Below, piece after piece: positions 1-8,329 of a stretch of DNA of 64,000 nucleotides (position 1 is the stretch's first letter; the number at the start of each line of letters is the position of its first letter). A program made the position numbers and the translations under genes. This stretch comes from Nocardiopsis sp. ATB16-24. Lineage in GTDB: Bacteria > Actinomycetota > Actinomycetes > Streptosporangiales > Streptosporangiaceae. Under the pieces are notes generated by a model, which made no database searches, was not told the origin of the DNA, and saw nothing but the letters and a program-made list of their open reading frames with translations. The stretch covers positions 1 to 64,000 of the forward strand of contig NZ_JASCXJ010000010.1 in assembly GCF_030271535.1 (NCBI RefSeq), in the 5' to 3' direction.

Positions 1-100
1 CCGGGCCTGCGCCTGGGGCGTCACGGCGCGGGGCGGTCCCGCCGACGGCCCACCGGTGCGGCCCCGGCCCTTCGCGGGCGCCGCACCGGCGGGTCCGCCG

Positions 101-1318
101 CTACGCGGAGGCCGAGGCCGCCGTGCCGAGTCGCGCCGGCAGGGTCAGAGGCGAGTGGATGAACACCGAGGGCAGCTCCTGCGGGCGCTCCTCCGCCAAG
201 GCCAGGTCCGGGAAGCGGAGGAACAACCCCTCCATGGCCGTCTGCAACTCCATACGGGCCAGCGCGGCGCCCAAGCAGGTGTGCGGACCGTGGCCCAGGC
301 CCAGGTGGCGCGGCCGTTCCTCCGTGAGGTCGAACTCCTCGGCGCTCTCACCGTAGCGACGGGTGTCCAGGTTGGCCGCCAGGTAGGCCAGCAGCAGAGG
401 TTCGCCCTCGCGTACGGTGACGCCGCCGATCTCCACGTCCTCGCCCGCGAACAGGAACGGCAGGACCGCCACACTCGTGGAGTGGCGCAACACCTCCTCC
501 ACCACGGCGGGCCACGCGACCTTCCCCGTCCGAGCGAGGGCGAGTTGGTCCCGGTGGTCGAGCAGCGTGCGGATGCCGTTCACCAGAGCGGAGGCGGTGG
601 TCTCGAAACCCGCCGTGACCATCAGCCAGAGCGTGTCGCGCAACTCGGCGTCGCTGAGCCGGTCGCCCTCCTCCCTGGCGGCCACCAGGGCCGAGGTCAT
701 GTCCGGACCCGGATGGGCGCGCTTGACCTCCACCAGCTCCGACAGGAAGGCGTCCACCTCCGCGCGCATCCGCCGGACCTCCTCGGGGGAGCCTCCGGAG
801 AAGGCGGTGGCGACCATCGCGCGCATACGGTCGTGATCGCTCCGTTCGAACCCGAACAGCTCCGAGAAGACCGCGATCGACAGCGGGTAGGCCAGTTCCT
901 CCTTCAGGTCCACCGTGGCGTCGGGGCGCTCGGCCAGGCGGTCCAACAACTCCCCGGTGATCTGTTCCACCGCCGGTCGCAGCGCCTCGATGCGGCGTGG
1001 GGTGAACGCCTGGGAGATGAGGCCGCGCAACCTTCGGTGCTCGTCGCCGTCGGCGGTCAACATGTTGTCCAGGTGCACCATGGCGGCCACGGGGTGGTCC
1101 GGGGGGATCTGTCCGGCGTTCAACGCCTTCCAGGTGCGCCAGTTGCGCCGGAAACGGGGGTCGTTGAGGGCGGACCGCAGCTCCTCGTCCCCCGTCAGCG
1201 CCCAGACCTCCAGATCCGCGACCACGACTCGCGCCACCGGTCCGGCATCACGAAGATGCCTCGCCAGGTTCCGGTTGTCTCCTGGGGCGAGGACGAGGGG
1301 CTGGGGGTGTGGGGACAT
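101..1318 (-). CDS. Cytochrome P450, CYP154-like
   Basis: Haem-thiolate monooxygenase of 405 residues, cytoplasmic, expected to need ferredoxin and reductase partners. Landmarks: I-helix AGFETT (236-241), ExxR motif as EEVLR (274-278), and haem loop LGLGHGPHTCLG (339-350) with Cys348 as iron ligand. The ATG start has GGAGAG five bases upstream and lies inside the 3' end of the upstream P450 gene (124-bp overlap, different frame, same strand), so the two are co-transcribed and probably translationally coupled. CYP157-CYP154 pairs close the conservon operons of Streptomyces (family knowledge); no conservon genes are visible here. The CYP154 label rests on motifs plus that pairing; the substrate cannot be told. 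Confidence 0.9.
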   Translation of the reverse strand: MSPHPQPLVLAPGDNRNLARHLRDAGPVARVVVADLEVWALTGDEELRSALNDPRFRRNWRTWKALNAGQIPPDHPVAAMVHLDNMLTADGDEHRRLRGLISQAFTPRRIEALRPAVEQITGELLDRLAERPDATVDLKEELAYPLSIAVFSELFGFERSDHDRMRAMVATAFSGGSPEEVRRMRAEVDAFLSELVEVKRAHPGPDMTSALVAAREEGDRLSDAELRDTLWLMVTAGFETTASALVNGIRTLLDHRDQLALARTGKVAWPAVVEEVLRHSTSVAVLPFLFAGEDVEIGGVTVREGEPLLLAYLAANLDTRRYGESAEEFDLTEERPRHLGLGHGPHTCLGAALARMELQTAMEGLFLRFPDLALAEERPQELPSVFIHSPLTLPARLGTAASASA

Positions 1319-2604
1319 CTCTGCTCTCCAGACGGTGGGGTGTCACGGGGGACGGCCTGGACGGGGGTGAAGGCGACAGGAAGCGCTTCCAAGCCATGTG
1401 CGAACGGGGAGGTGCGCCAGCGCAGCCGGTCGGCCGGCACGGACAGGGCCATGTCGGGGAGCAGACGGATCACCGTGGTGACCGCGTCGACGGCGATCTG
1501 CCGTGCGAGGTTGCGGGCGGGGCACTGGTGGGAGCCCGTGCCGAAGGACAGATGCGCACGGGACCCGAACGAGCTCGCCGGGTCCATGTGCGCCAGGATG
1601 TGAGGATCGGTGTGGGCGGCGCCGTAGCCGATGATCACACAGTCGCCCTCGCTGATCTGCCATCCCCCCAGTTCCATGTCCTCGGCAGGATAGCGACCGG
1701 GCATGAGCATGATCGGAGGGGCCTTCCACAGAACGGCGTCGACCACCTCCTCGATCCGGCTGTTGCCGCTCATCACGGCCACACGCGAGGAGTTGCGGGT
1801 CAACAACTCGTGGAAGGTGTTCGCGATGAGGTTCATCAGTGGGTCGTGGGCGGCGGAGATCATGAGGATGAGCTGGTGGGCGACCTCCTCGTCGTCCAGA
1901 CCGTTGGGGTGCGCGATCATCCGCGAGACGATGTCCTGGCCGGGGGCGGCACGCCGTTCCAGGGTGACGGTCTGGGCGTAGGCGAACAGGCCGCCCATGG
2001 CCGCCTCGGCCTCCGCACCGCCGTCCCAGACCTGCCGCATCAGCTCGACGAGACGACGGCCGTGCGTGTCGTCGAGCCCGAAGTAGCGGTTGAGCAGCAA
2101 CAGCGGGAGCCTGAACGCCAGGTCGCCGACCAGGTCGGCCTCGCCCGTCGCCGCCGGGTCCACCATGAGGTCGTGCGCGATCATGTCGACGGTGACGCGC
2201 GCGCGGTCGGCGGCGATCGTGTCCAGGGCGCTCACGATCACCTCCCGGTAGCGGCTGTGGTCGGGCTCGTCGCTGGCCAGGGCGTTGCGGAAGTACCAGA
2301 AGGGGCCGGGGACCTTGTCGGGGGTGGCACGTCCCTCCTTGGCCTCCTTCCACCGGCGCGGATCGCGGGGAAAGGCACGGGCGTCCTGGAGGACTGCGCG
2401 GTTGAGGTCGTAGCTCAACGCGATCCAGGCCAGCACCCCCGGTGCGACCTCGACCGGGGCCAGGGAGCCGAAGCGCTGCCGCAACTGGTCGAGCAGGTGG
2501 GGGACAGGGGTGTCGGACTGTCCGTACAGCGGTACCGCCGCCTCACGGGCCGCGGTGACCGGACATGGACGGGACGCGGAGCGGGCGGACCCATCGGAAC
2601 GCAC
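1195..2604 (-). CDS. Cytochrome P450, CYP157-like, lacking ExxR
   Basis: P450-fold protein of 469 residues. The haem loop FGTGSHQCPA (354-363) keeps the cysteine ligand, Cys361. Two core motifs are altered: the I-helix reads AAHDPL where AGxxTT is usual, and the K-helix ExxR is replaced by DAVLW (289-293). That ExxR loss is the hallmark of the CYP157 family, whose S. coelicolor member has EQSLW (established knowledge). The GTG start was chosen because GGAGGAAGGAAGG lies eight bases upstream; an upstream extension in the same frame is low-complexity. The fold should end near residue 415, yet the frame runs on about 54 residues into the next gene. Catalytic competence is uncertain. Confidence 0.87.
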   Translation of the reverse strand: MRSDGSARSASRPCPVTAAREAAVPLYGQSDTPVPHLLDQLRQRFGSLAPVEVAPGVLAWIALSYDLNRAVLQDARAFPRDPRRWKEAKEGRATPDKVPGPFWYFRNALASDEPDHSRYREVIVSALDTIAADRARVTVDMIAHDLMVDPAATGEADLVGDLAFRLPLLLLNRYFGLDDTHGRRLVELMRQVWDGGAEAEAAMGGLFAYAQTVTLERRAAPGQDIVSRMIAHPNGLDDEEVAHQLILMISAAHDPLMNLIANTFHELLTRNSSRVAVMSGNSRIEEVVDAVLWKAPPIMLMPGRYPAEDMELGGWQISEGDCVIIGYGAAHTDPHILAHMDPASSFGSRAHLSFGTGSHQCPARNLARQIAVDAVTTVIRLLPDMALSVPADRLRWRTSPFAHGLEALPVAFTPVQAVPRDTPPSGEQRCPHTPSPSSSPQETTGTWRGIFVMPDRWRESWSRIWRSGR

Positions 2605-2780
2605 GTGAGCAGCCTTCCTTCCTCCCCGTGGCCGTCGAGGGGGCCACGGGTACGCGGGGGGAGTGGCGGGGCGCTCCGTTCCGGTGGGCCCCGCCGTCTG
2701 AACGCCACACAGTAAAGCAGCGCGTGGTTTCGGGGGGTGAACGGAACACAGGGCCCCTCCGGCGCACCGTGGGTGAACGG

Positions 2781-2836
2781 CGACCGTGTCCGCGTGGTCG
2801 CTTTCGAAGCCCGAAGTGACCACACGGACACGATCG
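2781..2836. repeat. Long imperfect inverted repeat
   Basis: Two 23-base arms (2781-2803 and 2814-2836) pair at 20 of 23 positions around a 10-base loop. It lies just past the 3' end of the RidA-family gene and about 180 bases upstream of the P450 pair, both on the minus strand. It could be the RidA terminator or an operator/leader element for the P450s. There is no T-run. Confidence 0.7.
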
Positions 2837-2882
2837 CGGCGCGTGGCCGAGTCCGGCAACGTGAGCGCGGAGGAGCCCTCTC

Positions 2883-3293
2883 TCAGTCGAGGACGGCGAA
2901 CGCCTCGACCTCGACCAGGACGTCGGGCTCGAACAGGTAGTCGACGCCGATGGCGGACAGGGGCGGCAGGGGGCGAGGAATCCCGAGCTCGTCGCTCACG
3001 AGGTCGATGCCGGCGAGGAAGTCGTCGTACTTCTCCGGGCTCCAGTCGGTGACGAAGAACCTGAGCCGCACGACGTCGGAGAAGCTCGCGCCGGCGCCCG
3101 CCAGCCCGCGCGCGGTGTTGCGCAGGGCTTGTGCGAGCTGGCCGGCGAGGTCGCCGGTGGCGACGCGGTTCCCCTCGGAGTCGCGGGCGATCTGACCGGC
3201 CACGTGCACCTGGCGGGTGCCCGTGCCGACCGAGACATGGTGGTAGGGGACCGGTTGGAACATGCCCTCGGGGGTGAGGAGCCGTACGGCCAT
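2883..3293 (-). CDS. RidA/YjgF-family protein
   Basis: Small trimer-forming protein of the RidA (YjgF/YER057c/UK114) superfamily, 136 residues, cytoplasmic. Genuine RidA hydrolyses reactive enamines/imines made by PLP enzymes. The family signature near the C-terminus is recognisable (PPLSAIGV, then VLVEVEAFAVLD), but where true RidA has the catalytic arginine (xARSxV or xARTxV) this protein has leucine (PPLSAI, 110-115). It therefore belongs to one of the divergent subfamilies and imine deaminase activity is doubtful. The ATG was chosen for GAAGGG seven bases upstream; a much longer upstream extension of the frame would run through the divergent regulator gene. It is divergent from an HxlR-type regulator, a common arrangement for such genes. 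Confidence 0.85.
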   Translation of the reverse strand: MAVRLLTPEGMFQPVPYHHVSVGTGTRQVHVAGQIARDSEGNRVATGDLAGQLAQALRNTARGLAGAGASFSDVVRLRFFVTDWSPEKYDDFLAGIDLVSDELGIPRPLPPLSAIGVDYLFEPDVLVEVEAFAVLD

Positions 3294-3322
3294 CGCAGAG
3301 CCCTTCGCTCGTTTCTCTTGCA

Positions 3323-3342
3323 GGTATCCAAGGACTACCTTG
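3323..3342. promoter_or_regulatory. Candidate HxlR operator
   Basis: The 82-base gap between the divergent RidA-family and HxlR genes contains GGTA-N9-TACC (3323-3339) and a nested perfect CAAGG-ACTA-CCTTG (3329-3342). HxlR/DUF24 regulators bind short palindromes in such divergent promoters, so this is the best operator candidate. Inference only. Confidence 0.45.
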
Positions 3343-3375
3343 TAGCGAAAGGGAACTTCAACGAGACCAGGTTTC

Positions 3376-3747
3376 ATGACGGATACCTCCAGCCCCGACT
3401 CCGAATCGCCCCGACTCACCGCCGAGCACCGGGAACTGCTCGACCAGGTGCTCGACAAATGGTCCTTGCAGGTGCTCGACAGGCTGTGCGAGCGCCCCCG
3501 GCGCTTCAACGAGCTGCGCCGGGCGATACCGGAGGTGACCCAGAAATCGCTCACGACGACACTGCGGCGCCTTGAACGCAACGGCATGATCGAACGCGTC
3601 GTCGTGAACACGCGCCCCGTCGCCGTCGAGTACCGCCTGCTGCCGCTCGGGGCGACCCTCCAGGAACTCATCGACGCGCTCTGGAACTGGACCGCCGCGA
3701 CCCTGCCCGACGTCCGGCGCGCACGTAGGCGTTTCGACGAAGCGTGA
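3376..3747 (+). CDS. HxlR/DUF24-family winged-helix regulator
   Basis: Cytoplasmic DNA-binding regulator of 123 residues, the usual HxlR length. The family core is clear: KWSLQVLDRLCERPRRFNEL (about 28-47), then a recognition-helix segment EVTQKSLTTTLRRLERNGMI and a wing RPVAVEYRLLPLG. HxlR proteins bind as dimers and often sense electrophiles or redox stress through a cysteine near the N-terminus. Here the only cysteine is within LCERP in the HTH region, so the sensing mode is unclear. It is divergent from the RidA-family gene over an 82-base gap with a palindrome, suggesting local control of that gene and autoregulation. Confidence 0.9.
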   Translation: MTDTSSPDSESPRLTAEHRELLDQVLDKWSLQVLDRLCERPRRFNELRRAIPEVTQKSLTTTLRRLERNGMIERVVVNTRPVAVEYRLLPLGATLQELIDALWNWTAATLPDVRRARRRFDEA

Positions 3748-4569
3748 CACGGCGGGCCGCGTGGCGGGGCCGGATCAGTGCTGGAGACGGACGCTCCACG
3801 AAATCCTGGTGGGGGGCACCACGGCAACGGATGACCTCGGAATCCACCGCTCATTCTCGGTAGCGACAGCTTACGGAGACAGCGGCGGCTCCCACCGCGC
3901 CCGCCCGGTCAGGAAACGGCGGACACGACGCTGCTTCCGATCGCCGACCGTGGAGCCTTTCGCCCCTGAAGCCGAAGGTCGCCCCCGCTCCGGCCGGACG
4001 CGACCTCCCCTCACTCGGGAAGGCGCTGGAACGCGGAGTGCCGGCTGAGAACTCCCGAGCACCCTCTCTGTAATACAAGGGGTATGTGGTGTCATCGTGG
4101 ACGATGTTCGCGAAGTGGCAGAATTCGCGTCGCAAGAAGGAGGGCGGCCTCGGGAACGTCCGGCCGTGCGGCCCCGGTGACAAGCGTTCTCCCACGAGAG
4201 GGGCGGGCGCGGTACGCAGGGAAGACCCTGGATCTTCCACGCTCCACGGCTTCACGTCGGCGACGTGGAAGCGGCTCGATACGCAGGTCAGGACATATGT
4301 CACCCGGACGCATTCCTTGTTCACCCGAAGGTCGGGATCGACATGAGGAGATATTTCTTTCCTGACCAGCGAAGATCATTGTTGTGACCCACATCACTCT
4401 TAAGGTTCGGTGTGTGCTCCGTTAGCCTTTTCGAAGCGAATCGACTCAAGTAGATCTATGGTCGATTTCCGTCGGTCGAATGAGCCACGTCCGGCGGCTA
4501 TAAGGCTACCTCGAAGAGTTTTTAACAATACGTTTCGGCAGGTCGAAAGAACATCCGTGTTCCCAGGGA
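3748..4569. other. Long intergenic region, AT-rich at its end
   Basis: No open frame here shows recognisable protein features; the longer frames are arginine/proline-rich shadows. From about 4330 onward the composition becomes clearly AT-richer than the flanks, as expected for a regulated promoter. This is the leader of the four-gene HMGL/AEC/FAH cluster. Confidence 0.6.
4384..4399. promoter_or_regulatory. CRP-like palindrome
   Basis: TGTGA-CCCACA-TCACT matches the CRP/FNR-type half-site pattern TGTGA-N6-TCACA at nine of ten specified bases. It lies about 190 bases upstream of the HMGL-like gene in its AT-rich leader. Actinobacterial CRP proteins recognise this pattern. Functional binding is inference. 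Confidence 0.45.
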
Positions 4570-4575
4570 GTGGAA

Positions 4576-5835
4576 TTGCATATCACCATGCCGAGCGGGC
4601 ACGTGCCCCGCTACACCGACTTCGAGATCACGGGGATCTCCGACGAGACCATGCGTGAGGGCGGCGAGAGAGCCCTCTACGGGGCCGACGACAACGACAA
4701 GCTCCAGCTGATCGAAGCCCTCACCGCGGGCGGACTGCGCGACATCGACCTCGGCTCCGGGCTCACCGAACCGCGCTTCCTCCTCCGCTGCCTGCACGCA
4801 CAGCACATGTTGGGGCGGATCCCGGAGGACACCCAGTTCGTCTTCAACCTGACGCTGAAGACCTGGGAGCCCCTGAGCGAGGCCCTGAAGGTCATTCCGC
4901 GCGACTACCTGGCGAAGATCCAGGTCAGCTTGGGGATGGTGGAGCACCGCCAGGAGGAGAAGCTGCTCGAACGCGCGCACGAACACCTCTCCGGGCTGGG
5001 CGTCGGATCCTTCCGTGCGAGCATCCTCAACGCCTTCTCGCACCAGATCGACGAGCAGCGGTACGCGTTCATCAACGAACAGATCGACCGCGTGCGGGCG
5101 CTGGGCATCAGTCTGGTCAGGGTGAACGACTCCATCGGGACCCTGTTCCCGGAGGCGACCGCGATCCTCGCCGCGAACCTCGTCCGGGACAACCCGGACA
5201 CCACCTTCTACCTCCACTCCCACGACGACCGCGGGCTCGGGCTGGCCAACTCCCTCGCCTCGGTCTTCCACGGCTTCCAGATGATCGAGGGCGGTGTGGC
5301 GGGGTTCGGCAACAGGGCCGGACTCGCCAACCTGGAGGTGATGAGCCAGATCTTCTCCGAACGCGGTATCACCGTGGCCGGGACCGAACTGGACACCGAC
5401 AAGCTGTCCCGCGCCGCGTCCCTGGCCGAAGAGGTCTTCATGGTGCTGCCGAACGTCTACCGTCCGGTCAGCGGCATGCTGGTGCGCAACGAGAACGCCG
5501 GGATCGTCAACGTCCCCGACTACCTCGGGGTCAGCCGCCCGGTCGACTACTTCCTCAACCCCATCGGGACCTTCCCCACCACCGTCGCCCAGGCACTGGA
5601 GAACGCCGGATTCCCGGAGCACCTCACCGAGGACGAGGAGTTCCTGCAAGCGGTCGCCGCCCGCCTCACCGACCACATGGAGAACACGCTCTACCCCGCG
5701 AAACGGGAGCGGTTCCAGGAGCTCCTGCGCCAGGTGCACCAGTTCTACACCGACATCGTCCGGCTCGACGCGGTACACGACGCCGCGCTGGACGTCCTCC
5801 AAGAGCGTGCCCCCGACCGGGCGCCCGCCGTCTGA
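4576..5835 (+). CDS. HMGL-like (DRE-TIM) aldolase/lyase
   Basis: TIM-barrel enzyme of the DRE-TIM metallolyase superfamily (isopropylmalate/homocitrate synthases, HMG-CoA lyase), about 419 residues. Visible: N-terminal metal/catalytic segment SDETMREGGERA in place of DxTLRDGxQ; metal-binding YLHSHDDRGLGLAN (HxHDD); and GGVAGFGNRAGLANLEVM, the GxGxRxGN loop. These enzymes make or break C-C bonds next to a carbonyl using a divalent metal; acceptor and donor cannot be read off. TTG is preferred as start because AGGGAG lies five bases upstream; a GTG six bases earlier and an ATG at 4588 are alternatives. First gene of a co-directional set with an AEC carrier, a thiamine-binding-fold protein and a FAH-family enzyme. 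Confidence 0.85.
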   Translation: MHITMPSGHVPRYTDFEITGISDETMREGGERALYGADDNDKLQLIEALTAGGLRDIDLGSGLTEPRFLLRCLHAQHMLGRIPEDTQFVFNLTLKTWEPLSEALKVIPRDYLAKIQVSLGMVEHRQEEKLLERAHEHLSGLGVGSFRASILNAFSHQIDEQRYAFINEQIDRVRALGISLVRVNDSIGTLFPEATAILAANLVRDNPDTTFYLHSHDDRGLGLANSLASVFHGFQMIEGGVAGFGNRAGLANLEVMSQIFSERGITVAGTELDTDKLSRAASLAEEVFMVLPNVYRPVSGMLVRNENAGIVNVPDYLGVSRPVDYFLNPIGTFPTTVAQALENAGFPEHLTEDEEFLQAVAARLTDHMENTLYPAKRERFQELLRQVHQFYTDIVRLDAVHDAALDVLQERAPDRAPAV

Positions 5836-5943
5836 TTCCTTCGGCGGCGTGTGCGCGGCCCGCGCACACGCCGTTTCCGGTGCCCGCCGCACGGCGGACA
5901 CCGGGGCACACCTTGCCACGACTAACCGAGAGGTCCGCCCGCA

Positions 5944-6948
5944 ATGGGATTCGCCCCACTGCTGTCGACGATGATCCCCCTCTTCGTCATCGTCCTGATC
6001 GGATACCTCGCCAGCTACTCCGAGCACTTCCGGGGTAACGCGCAGAAGGCCGTCAACGACTTCGTCTTCTACATAGCGCTCCCGGCCCTGTTGTTCTCCG
6101 CGGTCGCCGGCTCGGACCTGTCCGAGGGAATATCCTGGTCCTTCATCGCGGCCAACCTCACCATCCTGGTCCTGGGATCGGTGCTCGGCCTGCTCCTCGG
6201 CGCGTTCCTGTTCCGGTACCCGATGCCCCGGGCGCTCACCACGTCGATGCTCTCCGGCTACGGCAACGTCGCCTACCTGGGGGTACCGCTCCTGGTCACG
6301 GCGGTGGGAGCGCAGGCGGCGCTGCCGGTGGCCCTGGGCCAACTGCTGCACAACATGTTCTTCATGGTGCTCTACCCCCTGTGCGCGACCCTGGCGGTCC
6401 AACGCAGGCGCGTGATGGAGACCGTTCCGTCCCCCCGACAGGAAGCGACGGCACCACCGCCCGCACCCGCGGAGAGCACCGGACGAGCCATCTTCCGCAG
6501 CGTCGTCCTCAACCCCGTCAGCCTCTCCGTCGTCCTCGGGCTGCTCTTCGCGCTGGTGGGGTGGCGTCTTCCCGGACCCGCCGCGGACACCATCGACATG
6601 CTCGCGGGGGCGGCGGCGCCCGGTGCCCTGTTCGCCGTGGGCCTCACCCTGCGCCGGGCCGTGTCGGCGCTGCGCGAGGGCAGTGTGGCGATACCGGAAC
6701 TGGGCTGCACGGTCGTGGTGAAACTGGCGATCATGCCGCTCATCGCGGTCGCCCTGGTCACGGTGGTCTTCCCGATGCCCCCGGTGTGGGCCTTCACCAC
6801 GGTGGTGATGTGCGGGCTGCCCAACGCCGCGACCGCCTACGTCCTGGCCCAGCAGAAGGAATCCGGTGCCCAACAGGCCGCGGCCTCCGTCGTCGTCACC
6901 AGCGCCCTGTCCCTGATCACGCTCCCGCTCACGGCCCTGGTCGCCTGA
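5944..6948 (+). CDS. AEC-family membrane transporter
   Basis: Integral membrane carrier of 334 residues resembling the auxin efflux carrier (AEC) family, which includes malonate and other carboxylate carriers such as MdcF. Hydrophobic helices fill both halves, split by a hydrophilic loop of about 40 residues (about 155-195). Typical AEC features include the asparagine in [15 protein letters not shown] and the conserved stretch near [14 protein letters not shown]. It lies 108 bases after the HMGL-like gene on the same strand. With two cytoplasmic carboxylate-type enzymes beside it, import or export of a small organic acid is the simplest reading (inference). Confidence 0.9.
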   Translation: MGFAPLLSTMIPLFVIVLIGYLASYSEHFRGNAQKAVNDFVFYIALPALLFSAVAGSDLSEGISWSFIAANLTILVLGSVLGLLLGAFLFRYPMPRALTTSMLSGYGNVAYLGVPLLVTAVGAQAALPVALGQLLHNMFFMVLYPLCATLAVQRRRVMETVPSPRQEATAPPPAPAESTGRAIFRSVVLNPVSLSVVLGLLFALVGWRLPGPAADTIDMLAGAAAPGALFAVGLTLRRAVSALREGSVAIPELGCTVVVKLAIMPLIAVALVTVVFPMPPVWAFTTVVMCGLPNAATAYVLAQQKESGAQQAAASVVVTSALSLITLPLTALVA

Positions 6949-6983
6949 CGCGACCACGACACATGGAAGGAACGGCAACACAG

Positions 6984-7280
6984 ATGCTCGTCGCGTTCTC
7001 GGTCAGTCCGCTCGGTAGCGGGGAATCCGTGGGAGAGGCGGTCGCCAGGGCCGTGAAGGTCGTCCGCGACAGCGGCCTTCCCAACCGCACCGACGCGATG
7101 TTCACCACCGTGGAGGGGGAGTGGGAAGAGGTGATGGACGTCGTCAGGCGCGCCGTCGAGGCCGCGGGTGAGGGCGCGGGCCGGACCACGCTGGTCCTCA
7201 AGGCCGACATCCGCCCGGGGACCGACGGGGCGCTCGACGGCAAGGTCGCCTCCGTCGAGGCCCACCTCAACGACATGTGA
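6984..7280 (+). CDS. MTH1187/YkoF-type thiamine-binding-fold protein
   Basis: Small cytoplasmic protein of 98 residues matching the family formerly DUF77 (MTH1187, ferredoxin-like fold, implicated in binding thiamine/HMP). Recognisable: [20 protein letters not shown] at the start, the central [16 protein letters not shown], and the closing KADIRPG. The second ATG was chosen because a purine-rich GGAAGGAA precedes it; the ATG seven codons earlier has no ribosome site. It lies between the transporter and the FAH-family gene, so it may sense or buffer a ligand of that pathway; this is inference. Confidence 0.85.
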   Translation: MLVAFSVSPLGSGESVGEAVARAVKVVRDSGLPNRTDAMFTTVEGEWEEVMDVVRRAVEAAGEGAGRTTLVLKADIRPGTDGALDGKVASVEAHLNDM

Positions 7281-7302
7281 ACACCTGCCTCTGGGAGACC
7301 CC

Positions 7303-8187
7303 TTGTACCTCATGCGCATCGGCCCCGCCGGAGCGGAAGTTCCCGCCGTCCGTGTCGGAGAGGACCGCTACGTCGCCGTGTCCGACACCGTCGGCGACAT
7401 CGACGCCTCCTTTCTGGCATCGGACACGGTCGCGTCGCTGGACGCCCTGGTCGCCGAACGGGTCGCCGCCGGGAAGGCCCGACCCTTGGAGGGCGCCAGG
7501 ATCGGCCCGCCGATCGTGCGACCGCACCAGATCATCTGCGTCGGGCTGAACTACACCGACCACGCCGCCGCCACCGGTCAGACGGTGCCCGCCGAACCGG
7601 TCATCACGACGAAGGCCCCGAACACGCTGAGCGGACCCCACGATCGGCTCGTCCTCCCGCCGGGGTCGACCAGGACCGACTGGGAGGTCGAACTCGGCAT
7701 CGTCATCGGGCGCCGTGCCTACCGCCTCGCCGACGAACGGGACGCGGAGGAGGCGATCGCCGGCTACACGCTCGTCAACGACGTGTCCGAACGCGCTCTC
7801 CAGTTCGAGCACGGAGGGCAGTGGATCAAGGGAAAGGCGGCTCCCACGTTCACCCCCTGCGGCCCCGTCCTCGCCACCCGCGACGAGATCGCCGACGTCC
7901 GCGCCCTCGACCTGCGGCTGGACGTGAACGGAACGACCCGACAGCGCGGCTCCACGAAGGACATGGTGTTCGGCCCGGCCTGGCTCGTCCGCTACCTCAG
8001 CCACTTCATGGTCCTGGAGCCGGGCGACCTGATCTGTACCGGCACCCCCGCGGGCACCGGGATGACGTCCGACCCTCCCGTCTACCTCGCCTCCGGCGAC
8101 GTGGTGGAACTCGACGGCGGCCCCCTGGGGCTTCAGCGCCACACCGTGACGGACTCCGGCCCCGACCCCGTCGCGGAAACGCACTGA
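7303..8187 (+). CDS. Fumarylacetoacetate-hydrolase-family enzyme
   Basis: Metal-dependent C-C hydrolase, decarboxylase or isomerase of the FAH fold, 294 residues. Seen: FAH core starting GPPIVRPHQIICVGLNYTDH, acidic metal-site segment DWEVELGIVIG, VNDVSER, and the hallmark GDLICTGTPAGTG. FAH members act on 2,4-dioxo or 2-hydroxy-dienoate acids at the end of catabolic routes. TTG was chosen as start: GGGAG lies five bases upstream, and the N-terminus then reads (M)YLMRIGPAGAEVPAV, like the MKLLRIG start common in the family; the ATG three codons later is poorly spaced. The gene closes the four-gene cluster. Confidence 0.9.
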   Translation: MYLMRIGPAGAEVPAVRVGEDRYVAVSDTVGDIDASFLASDTVASLDALVAERVAAGKARPLEGARIGPPIVRPHQIICVGLNYTDHAAATGQTVPAEPVITTKAPNTLSGPHDRLVLPPGSTRTDWEVELGIVIGRRAYRLADERDAEEAIAGYTLVNDVSERALQFEHGGQWIKGKAAPTFTPCGPVLATRDEIADVRALDLRLDVNGTTRQRGSTKDMVFGPAWLVRYLSHFMVLEPGDLICTGTPAGTGMTSDPPVYLASGDVVELDGGPLGLQRHTVTDSGPDPVAETH

Positions 8188-8329
8188 CCGTCCGGTGCCT
8201 GGGACGGGAGCGGACGTTCCTCCGTGTGGACGTCCCTCCGTGCGGACGCGGTCCCCGAGCGGTCGCGGTCCTCGAACGGTCGCGCCCGCGCGGCCCGCGT
8301 CCGCCCTCACCCGGGACACCATCCCGCCA

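Noticed and set aside
4522-6981. 819-codon minus-strand open frame
   Set aside because: Mirror of the HMGL-like and AEC genes. Its translation is Arg/Gly/Asp-rich with no motif, typical of the antisense frame in high-GC coding DNA.
8188-8329. Possible 5' part of the integrase fragment
   Set aside because: The frame is open but the translation is Arg/Pro-rich with no integrase core- or arm-domain features, so the relic is taken to begin near 8330.
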